A stretch of DNA of 64,000 nt, taken from Sipunculus nudus (taxonomy: Eukaryota; Annelida; Sipuncula; Golfingiida; Sipunculidae). This document shows positions 27,960 through 39,000 of the stretch, one piece after another (position 1 is the first letter of the stretch; every line of letters begins with the position of its first letter). The translations under genes were made by a program, and so were the position numbers. The stretch lies in the NCBI GenBank assembly GCA_026874595.1, contig CM049307.1, positions 6,843,579 to 6,907,578 on the forward strand, written 5' to 3'. Below the pieces are notes generated by a model. It made no database searches. It worked only from the letters and a program-made list of their open reading frames with translations, and was not told the origin of the DNA.

Positions 27960-29222
27960 ATGGTAGACGTTATAGACAAATTCTCGAGGCCTTCGTTTTC
28001 GGCGCCAGGTGACGTGTTTCTGGTGACAGACGTGTCAGGTGATACGCGTATATGCAGACCCCGTTCACAGACAGTGAACGTATTCTACGGCCTTAACTGC
28101 AAGACAGGCGCGTCATCACTATGCGTTGTGAACAAGACCCACATTTACATCTTGAGCGACCTACAGGGTAACGCAGACGAACACAGTATAGTTCCCGTAA
28201 GGATAGAACTGAACGGACGCGCACATGTGATGCCCGCCAGAGGATACCACCAGATTTGCAGATTTTGGCTCTGCGCACCGTACAGAACGGGAAACCGTGT
28301 GACCCTCCCTGAAAACACCGTAGGCAGCATACTGGGCATTACCGACAGAGAGTGTATCACCTGGCTACAGAGTCGGACGTTGGCCAACAGCCATGTTGTG
28401 CACCCCAGTTGGCTGTTCGTTCACGGGAGGGGGAAAGGAAAGTACGCCGGATTTGCAGAGATCGATAACATCCCTGTTTACACAAACAACACCAACCCGT
28501 CAGATGTAACCGATATAATGGCCAGAACAGGTCCGCAGTTGTTTTATCAAGCTAGCTGTAAAAGCTTTTGGACGTACTTTTGTGACAACGGCGCAGCGAC
28601 GGGCGCCGTACCTGCAGTGCCGCCAGCCCTAGTGAAGCATTCACTTTTCACGTCTTGCATGGGTGAACAGTCAGAAGACGAAACGTATTCACACAACGGG
28701 TGGGGTGGCCCGCAAGCTGCCGTACAGTGTCTGTGCGCATCTCTCCAGGCGGGTTGGCGTGGCCCAACAGAGACGCCTGTGGAGGCAGGGAACCCTAACC
28801 GCTTTGTGCGGGTGTCGTGTGTGTCACAACACAAGAACTCGGCCATGTCAGGATGGTTAGGTAACCTGTGCAACCGTGTTACAGCAGGCAGGCGTGCTGC
28901 CCCAGGGAGTACGTACACGCGTGTCAGCAGGCAGATAGCTGACGCAGAGAAGGACATGTCAAAGCATGGCATTGATAGGATGCTAGAGGAAAGGAGTACC
29001 ACATGCAAGTTCAAATTGCAGACTGCTGTACCGGAACTCTCCGATCCAAACACACCGTCGCAGTCAGAACAGAACCGTCGTGCGGGTAGCGTTTGCACTG
29101 ACCTGCCGCAAAACATATGGGAACTTAAACAACTGGACGATGAATACGTGTTGTATATGTGTGCTAGCTGTGGTTTGTGGCGCGACCTGCTGAAAGGTCG
29201 CACAAATTATTTTACCATGTGA
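27960..29222 (+). CDS. Positional counterpart of UL94/UL16 (tegument protein)
   Basis: The protein has 420 residues from the first ATG at 27960. The N-terminal 270 residues look like a folded, beta-rich domain (GDVFLVTDVSGD, SSLCVVNKTHIYIL, SWLFVHGRGKGKYAGF). The rest is more polar and ends in a CxxC pair (MCASCGLWRDLL). Position immediately before terminase exon 1 and on the opposite strand is that of UL94/ORF33 (UL16 in alphaherpesviruses), a conserved Cys-containing tegument protein of about 330-370 residues that joins capsid and envelope proteins. The phrase HGRGKGKYAGF is echoed by RGKGKGKLNRF in the gene at 42881, which may be chance or distant paralogy. A TTATTTGTG element lies upstream. 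Confidence 0.5.
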   Translation: MVDVIDKFSRPSFSAPGDVFLVTDVSGDTRICRPRSQTVNVFYGLNCKTGASSLCVVNKTHIYILSDLQGNADEHSIVPVRIELNGRAHVMPARGYHQICRFWLCAPYRTGNRVTLPENTVGSILGITDRECITWLQSRTLANSHVVHPSWLFVHGRGKGKYAGFAEIDNIPVYTNNTNPSDVTDIMARTGPQLFYQASCKSFWTYFCDNGAATGAVPAVPPALVKHSLFTSCMGEQSEDETYSHNGWGGPQAAVQCLCASLQAGWRGPTETPVEAGNPNRFVRVSCVSQHKNSAMSGWLGNLCNRVTAGRRAAPGSTYTRVSRQIADAEKDMSKHGIDRMLEERSTTCKFKLQTAVPELSDPNTPSQSEQNRRAGSVCTDLPQNIWELKQLDDEYVLYMCASCGLWRDLLKGRTNYFTM

Positions 29223-29471
29223 AATCATAGTGTGTTTCATTGTAAGAATCACTGCTGTATTTACAACAATGATTATTAAAAGTATATAACAAGCGATAAC
29301 ACTGGCGTCCGCATTTTTCATATGTGTAAACTCTGCCACGGACGTTAATGTGTCATATGAAAGATACTAATAATCATTGCACGTTATCATTCTTTATTCA
29401 CATCATCCCTCCCTTCCCTCACACACATCCATGCGACCCAGTGGCTTTATCCCAGCTACAGTTATACTTAC

Positions 29472-30623
29472 ATTTTGATTCCCCAAGCTGAGGAAAAACA
29501 TTTCCGTGTGTAACCCGTTTTCAAAATGTATCGCCAACTTCGGTTCGTACATAGGATTTTGCTGATTGACGGTCGTTCGGAAACGTTGTTTGGCTTTGGC
29601 GTCCAAATGATCGAGTATCAGCTGCATGGAGTTGACGTGTTGCACAGTATCTGCCTTTACCTTACGGCTGAGATCATGCGAACACGAAAAATATGCAAAC
29701 CGCATATCAGTCGCCCGCATGCCCGCCGCCAGCGTGACCTGTGTGATGTATGTTTTGCCCATGCGCCTGGGAACGAGGGCCACGCATATATTTGACGTCC
29801 GGCTTTCGGTCATAACACGCTGGCTGTATCCTCCCGCTATGAAAAATCGTTTGATGATCCGCTGCAACATGTGGTTGTGCTCCGGCGCACGCGCTGCGGC
29901 AGAAAAGGCGACGATATGCATAACCATGAGACCCTGAAACGGTTCAAGAACGATGTCTTTGTATTTAAAAAACAAATGTAACAAACTAAGCCAGTTGAGC
30001 ACCGCTCGCGTTTCAGTGTTCTGCCACACGCTTTCATCCAAAGCCAGCCTGTCTGAGGGAGACACTGGTCGCAACCGTGAAGACATCCCGGTCACAGAGT
30101 GTTTCATCCAGTCGTGCAATTCAAACAGGGTCATGGGTATCTGTGAAGCCAGGGGAATGCAGACGTGCGCATGGTTCTGGCGAACTCCCGCTTCTGTGTT
30201 GAGCCATATGTCAGTGAAACTGCGTGATGACGGACTACGGTTATGCGAGTCAAACTCCTTGTACAAGTCGTCCGCTTTGCCATTTTGGAGCAGTTCGGCA
30301 TTGCCCTGTAACCGGCAAACACCCGACCTCCAGAACAGGTAATCGTCGAACACATCATCCACCACCCAAGAGAACAGTGGGTGTCTCAAAGTGCAGTCAG
30401 GGACGTCACGCACTAAAGGGTGTTGGTTGACCTGCCATTCCCTGGGGCGGTATGCAGTGACAGGGTAAACCCGTGGCGCGGTGTTCCACGCTTCACTCTC
30501 GCGATCATTATGTGTGATGTCACGATTGCTGCCGCGAACAGCCGTCTGCCCTTCTGTCTTCTGTGATTTTTTCCGATTTTGAACAGACCCGTAGGTTTGT
30601 CCGGTTATGCCCCTGACATCCAT
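29472..30623 (-). CDS. DNA packaging terminase subunit 1, exon 1 (ATPase Walker A)
   Basis: Exon 1 codes for 384 residues from the ATG at 30623. The Walker A motif PRRMGKT is at residues 285-291, in the form used by herpesvirus terminases, and is followed by the expected downstream helix and strand (FAYFSCSHDLSRKV). The N-terminal 80 residues are polar and probably variable. The exon ends at a GTAAGT donor (first intron base 29471) in phase 0. The frame runs on only to a stop at 29403, giving a tail of unrelated composition, as expected for intron read-through. With exon 2 the product would be about 814 residues, somewhat longer than UL15/UL89 (about 670-735). A TTTATTTG element on the minus strand lies at about 30692-30699. 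Confidence 0.88.
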
Positions 30624-31257
30624 GAGGACGCATCAACGTTGAATATACAATGACAGGTTATGTGTCTGTCCAATCCATGTTACATATATATCAAATAAAC
30701 GTGTACACGGGTATACCATCACAAGGTCAGTTCACCGTGTAAGAAAACGGCCATACGCGACAGACAGTCTGAACTATACGCCTTTTCACCGGTGCAGTCG
30801 CACCTATTACAAAGCGCACGTGCGGTGCACTGACCTGGTTTTCTCCGTGTCTCATAAATTATCAGGGTTTACGTCAGACCTGTTTTTTTGTGCCTGAACA
30901 CTCGCCGCCGTCTAGACAAAACAGGCATGTCACGGCACGTTCCCAAGGCCGACGTGCCGCAGCCCCCCCCCCCCCCCCATACATACGAGTAGTTTCGTTG
31001 CGCAACAACAACACTAGAGTGCCCTATCACTTTCGAATGCAAGTGGCAACCTGTTTGGGACACTGACCTTGGAAACGTGTCATGCCTGAACATGTTTTTG
31101 TCGAACGGTCATTGACAGAAGAGGGTCGTGTGCAACGTCGCAGAAAAACGCTGATGTAACCACACGCACTGTCCATATAAAGGATAGTACGTGACGAGGC
31201 AGCATTGAATGCACCAGACATTCTTGTAGACGTGTTGTTCCGAATTAAGTGATCGGG
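30624..31257 (+). other. Intergenic region with C-run and IAP promoter
   Basis: A run of 16 or more C residues lies at 30962-30978, likely length-variable. A TATAAAG box at 31176-31182 stands 76 bases before the ATG of the IAP gene. On the minus strand a TTTATTTG element (about 30692-30699) fits the terminase promoter. No gene is supported. Confidence 0.45.
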
Positions 31258-32145
31258 ATGGGTAAAGGAAACAGTAAATTCCGTTGGCAACAGCTGGCCG
31301 AAACGCCAGATGTGAAGGTCAAACGTATGAAGAGCGAACTGTGCCGCAGGAAAACGTTTGAAAGTTGGCCAGGAAAAGATATGATCAAACCCCGCATGAT
31401 GGCTGCTTCGGGGTTTTACTACGACGACATTTCTGCCGTGATCAACTGCGCCTTTTGTGCAGCATCTTTCACTGAGTATCCCACAGGTTTCTGTCCTATG
31501 TGGTTCCATATGTTGTACTTTGGAAACGCATGTCCCTTTATCAACGGGAAACCGACTGACAACATCCCGGCGCCAGACAGTCTTGATCCAACGTCATTTC
31601 ACACTATGGAGGCTTTGGGAATACGCAAGCACAACCCTGTCGTACCCGCCATGGGAACACTTGAGGAGAGACTTGACTCGTTCAAACCGTTACACCGCCG
31701 CTGGCCAATAGGGACCGTGCCCCCATCCGAGCAAATGGCTGAAGCAGGTTTTTTTCATCTAGGAGTAGGCGCACAGACCCGATGCTTCTGCTGCGGTAAG
31801 AAGTGCGGGGAGTTTGGACCAAACGATGACCCATGGAAAGCACACGAAAGGTTTAGCCCAAAATGTCTGTTTGTGATCCGCTGTAAGCCACGATCAGTTA
31901 CCGACCAGCTAAGACGTCCCAGCCACGGCACACGACATGACATGTTCGATGTCGGCGGTGAAACGTTCGGCCGTGCGGAAACAGGACGCACACTGTTGTG
32001 CACCGTCTGCTTGGAAAAAGAGGTGGAGGTTATCTTTTTCCCCTGCAAACATATAATCGTCTGCAACCAGTGTGCTCTGTGTTTGCTCCACTGTCCCGTG
32101 TGCCGTGCACCTATATATGGCAGTGCAAACGTGTTCATCGCTTGA
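31258..32145 (+). CDS. Inhibitor of apoptosis, two BIR domains and RING
   Basis: The protein has 295 residues from the first ATG at 31258 (the open frame begins earlier, at a GTG). BIR1 spans about residues 27-95 with Cys64, Cys67, His84 and Cys91 as zinc ligands, though the helix after the CxxC is atypical. BIR2 (about 138-207) is canonical, with Cys176, Cys179, His196 and Cys203. A C-terminal RING (248-285) has the eight ligands in C3HC4 order and ends in a hydrophobic tail. This BIR-BIR-RING layout and length equal those of baculovirus IAP and small animal IAPs, which bind caspases or pro-death proteins and act as ubiquitin ligases in the cytosol. Blocking death of the infected cell is the expected role. 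Confidence 0.88.
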   Translation: MGKGNSKFRWQQLAETPDVKVKRMKSELCRRKTFESWPGKDMIKPRMMAASGFYYDDISAVINCAFCAASFTEYPTGFCPMWFHMLYFGNACPFINGKPTDNIPAPDSLDPTSFHTMEALGIRKHNPVVPAMGTLEERLDSFKPLHRRWPIGTVPPSEQMAEAGFFHLGVGAQTRCFCCGKKCGEFGPNDDPWKAHERFSPKCLFVIRCKPRSVTDQLRRPSHGTRHDMFDVGGETFGRAETGRTLLCTVCLEKEVEVIFFPCKHIIVCNQCALCLLHCPVCRAPIYGSANVFIA

Positions 32146-32801
32146 ACCTATCGAACCATGTGAATAGTACAGTGACCGTTAACTTTCACGAACAGTAACA
32201 AAGATTCGTTTCAGGTATAAGACATTAGGAATATACTAATATGTGTTAAGTGATAACATATCAGTGTCATCATCATATGTACACCTCTGTATGTAAAACA
32301 AACCATACTCGCTCATACGAGTGTCAAGGACGTGATGTCTTTGTAAGAGGATATGACTGCTAATCACGTACCGGATACCCTGCTACTTAAACGTGGTTTG
32401 TGGAAACAATTTATAAAACGTCGTTGGTCGTATGTTTCGGTTATGACGCACACCAGCAGGGAGTTTTTTTGGTGTTTACGTAGTTATTTGATATATGTGT
32501 TTGTGAGTCACGTTACCCCTGCCATTAAACATGTTTTACAAAAAGTTGTTTGTGCGTGTTGTGGAATTTCCTATGTTTGACGTCATGTCTGCTTTCTGGC
32601 TATATAAGCTCAGCACTACAGAATGTTCAGCATAACCGCCGCGGACGTCGACTGTTCAGTTTCGGCATCATAAGTCAGCATCCTGTCATTAATAAACGGA
32701 GTGACTGTTATTTGGCACAGGGCTCTACAATTGATTCCATATGACTATCGTGCTGCTGAGCTCGTCTGGAACTTATATACACCACAGGTTGTCTGTCCAA
32801 T
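32146..32801 (+). other. Intergenic region before spliced IAP gene
   Basis: No gene is firmly supported. A 75-codon ATG-initiated frame at 32353-32580 has one hydrophobic stretch and several cysteines but no promoter of its own that I can identify. TATA-like boxes at 32601-32608 (TATATAAG) and 32773-32779 could serve the downstream IAP gene. Confidence 0.4.
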
Positions 32802-34889
32802 ATGGTAACTATATATAATAACTTGACGGGAGAGATTGTCAGCGACCGTGAACATTACAGATATGAGATCAACCGGCTGGTGTCATACAAAACGTGGCCG
32901 AAAGGAAACCCAGCATTTCCGACAGCTCTGGCAAAAGTCGGGTTCTATTATACAGGGCGTGAAGATGAGGTAAAGTGCTTTGTTTGTGACATTCGTCTGA
33001 AACGTTGGGTGGAAACGGACCTCCCGTTGTCCGAACACGAGAGACACGCTCCTGGGTGCCAGTTCATTTTAGGAATCGACATTGGAAATGTTCCTATGGT
33101 CGCTGAAAATGAAGTGTTTTCGTTGGACAGAATACGCGAAGAAGAACGCAAGGTCACATTACTGAGACAGACTGCCTCTGAGACAACAGGTGGAGCAAGT
33201 GGTAGCGCTACATCTAACACAAACAATGTGCCCTTACCGTTTATATTCACCTTCTTTGGCAACACTGGAGCAAAATGTAAAGTGCCACAACTGAAGATTG
33301 CTGTGAAGGAAACTTTAACTTCATTGCAACCCAACAATGAAGGGCGTTCTCCACAGTCCCATGTTCAAGCTGCTGCTGGCCCGTCCAGCATGCCCGCTGC
33401 ATTCAATACAGGTCAGGATAAACCTCGGGAAGCAGAAACGGGTAGGGAAAAACCTCGGGCTCTAACACCGTCAAATTCTACACCGGGCATGTCGACATTG
33501 AGCCAGGATATGCAGAACCTATCTTTGCAGAGAACCAGTGTCAGCACGTCCAATATTCCAGAGACCCCTGGGGTAAGTTAAATGTTTGCAATCACGTTAT
33601 AGAGCTGATACATACATAGCGAAACTGTCAAATTGTTATCCATTTGATCATAGATTACAGCGCATGTAATGGTTTGCGGGATGTTTTGCTGTTGTGAGAA
33701 ACGTATGGGTAACATGTGCGTTTAACTGAAACGGACATATGATCATGTGGACGTCATTCCACGTTACGACAATAAAGTCTGTTCTGTTTTTCAGGCACCT
33801 GATGAGATGTGTGACGCGGCAAGCATCAGAACGATGATGCACCACGCGGCACATCCACAATACGCTGACGTAGCGATCCGGTTCAGGTCATTCAGACTGT
33901 GGCAGGCGTCGTCAATTCAACCTGTCGCCAGACTCTGTCAAGCGGGCTTCTTTTACATAGGCCAGGACGACCGTGTACGCTGTTTTATGTGCGGAGGTGG
34001 ACTTTGTAATTGGGATGCAGACGATAATCCTTGGACCGAACATGCACGTTGGTTCCCCCGCTGTGAGTTCCTGAATGCATGCAGACACATACCGGAGGTC
34101 CAGAATGCCATCAACGGTATGATAGACCAGTCTGAACAGGCGGGTGAGAACCGTTCACGAACTGATATTTCTGACGTTGTTGCTTCTTTTATGACTACAC
34201 CAATGGTTAAAGAGGCACTTGAAATGGGCTTTACAAGGGATAGCATTAAGGGTGCTATGCGACTAAAGGGACGGGCATGTGTTGACATCAATGAACTGAT
34301 GGATGCTGTAAAAAAGTTTGAAGTGACTCAAAGCCGTTTTGAAAAAACAGTCACATATGCAAACATTGCACATACAGAGATTGATTCGGAGGATGAAAAC
34401 GAACCGGAAAATGCTTCTACCTCTGTTGCAGCCTCAGCGTGCAAGAACGGCGAGTGTGGAACAAGCCAGGGTGAGGAGGCAACAGGAACGAGCACCCAGA
34501 AAACAGAGAAATGTTCTGATAGCTCTAAGAAACGTAAGAAAAAGAAGACACAGAAGAAGAAGCAAAATAAGAAAAGCGAACAGGTCCCACAGCCGACACC
34601 TGGTAGCGCCGGGGAAACAGCAGATGACAAAGAAAGCGAAAAGGCCCCACAGCCGACAGGTAGTAGCGCCGGGGAAACGGCTGATGACAAAGAACGCCGT
34701 GATACACTTTCCGCAGAAATACAGGCACTCCGCGACAAGACGAAGTGCAAAGTCTGTCTGACGAGCGAGGTTAACATCGTCTTCTTACCATGCAGCCATT
34801 TGGTCTGTTGCCTTGACTGTTCCCTGCAGCTGCAAAAATGTCCCATTTGTCGTGAACTCATTAAAGCCACAGTGAAAACATTTATGTGA
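32802..34889 (+). CDS. Spliced inhibitor of apoptosis: BIR, BIR, UBA, RING
   Basis: Two frames are read as one gene. Exon 1 (32802-33572) codes for 257 residues with BIR1 (24-90; Cys59, Cys62, His79, Cys86). It ends at a GTAAGT donor. Exon 2 (33795-34889, 364 residues) begins after a TTTTTCAG acceptor. Both junctions are phase 0. Exon 2 carries BIR2 (about 283-350 of the whole), a UBA-like helix set (about 390-432, with the typical ALEMGF loop), a Lys-rich linker containing two copies of APQPT.GSSAGETADDKE-like text, and a C-terminal C3HC4 RING. The total of about 621 residues and the BIR-UBA-RING order match cellular cIAP/XIAP rather than short viral IAPs. Capture of a host gene with its intron is the simplest reading. 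Role: caspase or death-signal inhibition and ubiquitin ligation. Confidence 0.82.
33573..33794 (+). other. Intron of IAP gene (222 bp)
   Basis: Starts GTAAGT and ends in a pyrimidine-rich TTTTTCAG, with both flanking exons in phase 0. The exon 1 frame would otherwise stop three codons past the donor. The exon 2 frame has an ATG only inside the intron (33747) and would then lack the first BIR. Confidence 0.75.
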
Positions 34890-35206
34890 ATGACACACAA
34901 GGGTCATATGATGGTAAATAACGATTCGTGCGTATACTACACCGACACGCAGTGTGAAAAGAGGTACAATATTTGACTCTCCCCCTAAGTGTTGTTACTG
35001 CTACCGCTTCATTTCTGATACATACATATTTGCCATATACAGTTAGTGGTGTGTATGTATCATGTATAGCCCCCGTTACACCACGTAGATCGCTTAGCAT
35101 AAAGGCACGTGGTCTGCCGTGTTGCACAACACATATTCCCCACGTCTTCCATATATAGCCGCGCTCCAGGGACTGCACTGCAGTCTGTACTCGACCATCC
35201 GTTAAC
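34890..35206 (+). promoter_or_regulatory. Intergenic region with TATA box for small IAP gene
   Basis: No gene is seen. An ATATATAG box at 35151-35158 stands about 50 bases before the ATG at 35207. Confidence 0.5.
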
Positions 35207-35794
35207 ATGTCTGACATATCTCTCTCCGTGCCCGCCATGAGAAAGGTAACAACGTTAACTGAGGTTGTAGGACAGGAGGTATTACCCACCGTCTATTTAA
35301 CTCAGCCTTCTATGCAACAGTACATAGATCGCCTGGCGTCGTTTTTACCGAACTGGCCTGTACGCGACATACAAAAGCCTGCCAGGCTGGCAGAAGCTGG
35401 CTTGTATTACACGGGCAGCGCAGACAAGGTTAAGTGTTTCCAATGCGGTGTCCTTCTTGACCAGTGGTTGCCAGAACACGACCCGTGGGTAGAGCATGCC
35501 AAACGGACACATGGATGCTCTTTCCTGGATGCACGCCTAAGCGTAACCTCGCATGAAACCGTCTTAGCGTCACCCAAAGCTACCGATCAACAAACAACAC
35601 GTCAAACCCCAATACAAGACGAAGGACAAAACGAGGACAGGTGTTTGTGCAAGGTGTGTTTTGCAGAGGAAGTGAGTGTCGTCTTCTTGCCTTGTAATCA
35701 CCTGCTGGTGTGCAACACATGCTCTGCTCAGCTTCAGGTTTGCCCCCAATGCAATGTGCGCGCATCAAACAAGATACGTATATATTTATGTTGA
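35207..35794 (+). CDS. Short inhibitor of apoptosis, one BIR and RING
   Basis: The protein has 195 residues from ATG 35207, with a TATA box about 50 bases upstream. One canonical BIR spans residues 40-107 (Cys77, Cys80, His97, Cys104). A short polar linker follows, then a C3HC4 RING (about 147-190) with a C-terminal hydrophobic end. Single BIR-RING proteins (livin-like, and several viral IAPs) bind caspases or SMAC/HID-type antagonists and recruit ubiquitin. It is the third IAP in a row on this strand. RING sequences of the three are alike (VFLPC.HL.VC phrase), suggesting duplication within the virus or repeated capture. A polyadenylation signal (AATAAA) follows near 35924. Confidence 0.88.
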   Translation: MSDISLSVPAMRKVTTLTEVVGQEVLPTVYLTQPSMQQYIDRLASFLPNWPVRDIQKPARLAEAGLYYTGSADKVKCFQCGVLLDQWLPEHDPWVEHAKRTHGCSFLDARLSVTSHETVLASPKATDQQTTRQTPIQDEGQNEDRCLCKVCFAEEVSVVFLPCNHLLVCNTCSAQLQVCPQCNVRASNKIRIYLC

Positions 35795-35993
35795 GTATCG
35801 ACTAACACGTTGTTGTACTGGCGCGCGGACTTTATTTCCCACGGACTATGTGTATAATCAGTCGTATATACTAAATCAGTTCGTATAACGGCCCCTGTGG
35901 ACATTGTGTATTACTGTATATGAAATAAAAACAGGTTTATGTACAGCTCCGGTTAGTCCGGGCGCGTATTTACTGCATGTTTGTTACATATCG

Positions 35994-36000
35994 TATAAAC
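35994..36000 (+). promoter_or_regulatory. TATA box for 1088-residue gene
   Basis: TATAAAC lies 47 bases before the ATG at 36047. The reading frame is open from 36026 but has no ATG before 36047. Confidence 0.5.
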
Positions 36001-36046
36001 CGTCGTATCCATAACCGTCTTTATTGTGTTTTTGTTGATATTTGTG

Positions 36047-39000
36047 ATGTACGTTAAGTGTTCGTATGAGTGTATCTGTCCAAATGCTCCTGGATATTTG
36101 AACGCAGTAAATGTAACGATGGATTGTCAGCATTTTGTCTTTTGCCGTAGGGTGTCATGCAAGAACGAAGGTCTGGTGCCCTATGCACCTTCCGAATCAT
36201 TGAAGCGTAAGCTCCAAGTGCGTGGCACGAATTTTAAAAAACGCGGCCGTAAACCATGGGATCTTTGGGTTGAAAGGACGTCTGTTGACACTAGCCCTTG
36301 TGAAAATGGGTTCATCCTCGGGTTTGATCCTACGACATGGACTCCAGTGGCGATCATACACCTGTACACGGGTTTCTTGATGTATCGGGCAGATACCCAA
36401 AGTTTGTTTTGGAGGGGCTACATTTCCAATGACACAAAGGTGAACGGGTCGGTGTCACTAGGTGCGCACTTGAGCCAACTGATCAAGTTACCAGACCCTT
36501 ACTTGTTTCACACTGTGCATGCCGACTGGAAGGGCCTGACAGGGGCATTTCAAGGAAGACATATGCAACCGGGTTTCATGGATATGGGAGTTCGCCGATT
36601 CAACCAAGACGCGAATGCCATAGAGTCAGGGCTGGCCCCGTGCGACGCAGACAGTGCATGGGGGAACTGCCGTTCATCTTTCATAGAGTCCCTACCGGTT
36701 GAATTCCAGGGTGATGGGGATATCTCAACAGCCCTCGATCTTCACAAAGCAGGTGACCAATGGCGGGAAAATGAAGAACACTTAGTGCGGGATGCGGGGG
36801 CAGCTGTCCTGACGTACGAGACGGTTCATCTTTCAGGCAAACGCTACAGGCTGCTACTAGCTGACCTACTGCCACAAAACGGGAAAAACCATAAATCGTG
36901 CAACGCGTCTGACAAACGCTGGCAAAATACTGCCGACCCGTCGGACGAAAGTCTACACACGTGTGACTGTTACAGCTACCGTCTGAAGGATCACCCAGTT
37001 CTGTGGAAGGCCTTAACACCCACGTCTTACGCCCTCTGCGAACTGGATAATTTCGAACTGGCTCCGGCATGGGTATGCGTCTGGACAGCAGACAAACATC
37101 GGGAGGACAAAAGCGCCGTTGACACATCACGCAACTTGGACAACCTCTTGGGACGGGAGCGATTTGCGACCGTGCGGGCTAAATGCCACCAGTGGATGAA
37201 CAAACTTCTGTGCTTGATCGCTGACGCCGCCAAAACAGGCGTACCATCCGAGGACACGCAACTACGGCATTTAGAAAAAAGACAGAAACGGAATTTAAGT
37301 ATATGTTCACAACCGAGCCTGCACGGCACAGAGAAATGGGTCGCGTCGACCTGTAGACAGAAGAAACAAACAGAGCTACCACACCTTTCATGGTTGGACA
37401 CAGCCTGGGCTGACAAAGCCGAAAAACTAGGTTTGACCACCTCGGAGCTTGCTGCTTACAACTGTGAGCGGGTCGCCAGGTTGGTTGCAGTCCCTCGGGC
37501 ACAGCTCCCGAAACTTGCAGCAGACAACAAAAGCCACACTACAACGAAAGCATATGGGGTGGACCATCCGTCATTCGTTCAGAGTAAACCCGGCGTTACG
37601 TTCGAGGAATACGACAGCGACGTGGACGAAGACACATCACAACATGCTGTCACAGCAAAGGAGACTTTTTCCGGTGAGGCAACGTCGACAAGTACGTCTG
37701 CAAGTGACGACACAGTTTTGCCTGTAGAAAGGCCAAAAGAGGCTACCAGTGTGACCCCTGTGTGGTTGTGCGATATAATGGGGAAGGTCATGGCAGCGTA
37801 CGTGTACATGTGTGTGAACTATGTGTCGAGATGCAGAGGGACGGGTGTCGCACGTTTGAAGTCTCACGTGAGGCAATCGATGCGTTTGCGGGAGCGGAGA
37901 AAGGATGAACCGCCTGATGCAGACGTTGTCCTGTTTAACCTGCTGTCCCCCGAGCTGCCACAACACCACGTATACATACGGCTTATGGGCGACATGTGCA
38001 AGGAGGACAAGATTGCCCTGAAGGTGTTGTTGACGGCTGCTGCTGACGTGGTGGGGTTCAGCGCTGCAGACTGTTTCGAGAATGGGTCGCTGACCACCGA
38101 TGATACCCCATACAGCAGACAGAGGATTCAGGAGGGCGATGTTTACGTAGGCGCGGTATGGCCACTGTCTGAACGAACCTGCGTCAGAGAAGAACCAGAA
38201 CAAGCGTTCCGTTTGTTGCTGGAAAAATGCAGGGAGAAGTGGGACGATTCAGTGTCCCGACGGGATTCCCTGTGGTCATATATGCCGAAAACGGATAACA
38301 TGCTGTGGGATAAAGGATGCGAGCACGCCCGGATCCAGACATCGGCACAAGTGCGACGCATGGCCGGGTGGCTGGGTCTGCACCTTTCAGGAAAGACGGC
38401 GATCTACCTGTTAGCGACATGCATACCCGACTGTATGGGTAATGCATGCGATCGAACAAAAGCAGGAGGGGCTTCCCCGTTGGTCAATATGATAATGGAG
38501 GACATCGTCCTGAGCCATGCGATGAAACCAAAGACGGCAAAGGAACAGGACCTCTTGGTGTCGGGCGACTGGTGGGACTGTGGGAAAACAGACCTCTGGA
38601 CACAACGGCTGTCGCTTTTGAACATAGAGGATAAATGGAAGGCAAAGATCGCACGGCATTTGAAACCGTTGGGAATATGGGTGCTGCATTTTGTGGAAAG
38701 GTTCATGCACGCCCACGTTACGAGTGGTTCAAGTTCAAATAACGTGGTGCACGCCCGTTTCCGGGCGGGCAGCTACTTGGCCACTACCCTGTTGTTGAAA
38801 GCCATCGGGCGGCTGTGCGGAATGTGCCGCATATTTTTGCGTCGGCTACCTGTCCCTCCGACGGACGCTAAGGAGGCGCCAACGCTTAGACAAAAACGGG
38901 TCAATTTTTTGCGTCGAAGGGCACAAAACATAAACAACATCTGCGTGCACATCGCAGAAAGGTTGCTTGACACAGGATCCGAATCAGATGAGCTGCGGGC

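Larger units (their letters stand above)
23650..29471 (-). other. Terminase intron (5.8 kb) carrying five genes
   Basis: The donor GTAAGT at 29471-29466 and the acceptor TTTCAG ending at 23650 are both near consensus and both phase 0. The intron holds four plus-strand genes (83, 368, 523 and 420 aa) and one minus-strand gene (252 aa). A terminase intron filled by oppositely oriented genes is a hallmark of alpha-, beta- and gammaherpesviruses. Having exactly four plus-strand genes of small, medium, large and medium size from exon 2 to exon 1 is the beta/gamma arrangement (UL91-UL94; ORF30-ORF33). Confidence 0.8.

Noticed and set aside
29064-29321. 85-codon minus-strand frame with one hydrophobic segment
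   Set aside because: It overlaps the 3' end of the UL94-like gene for 159 bases and lacks a promoter; possible but unsupported.
22357-30623. Terminase broken into a pseudogene
   Set aside because: Both parts are intact, with consensus donor and acceptor in matching phase, as in other herpesviruses.
32353-32580. 75-codon frame between IAP genes
   Set aside because: Hydrophobic and Cys-containing, but no promoter or similarity; kept only as a note in the intergenic entry.
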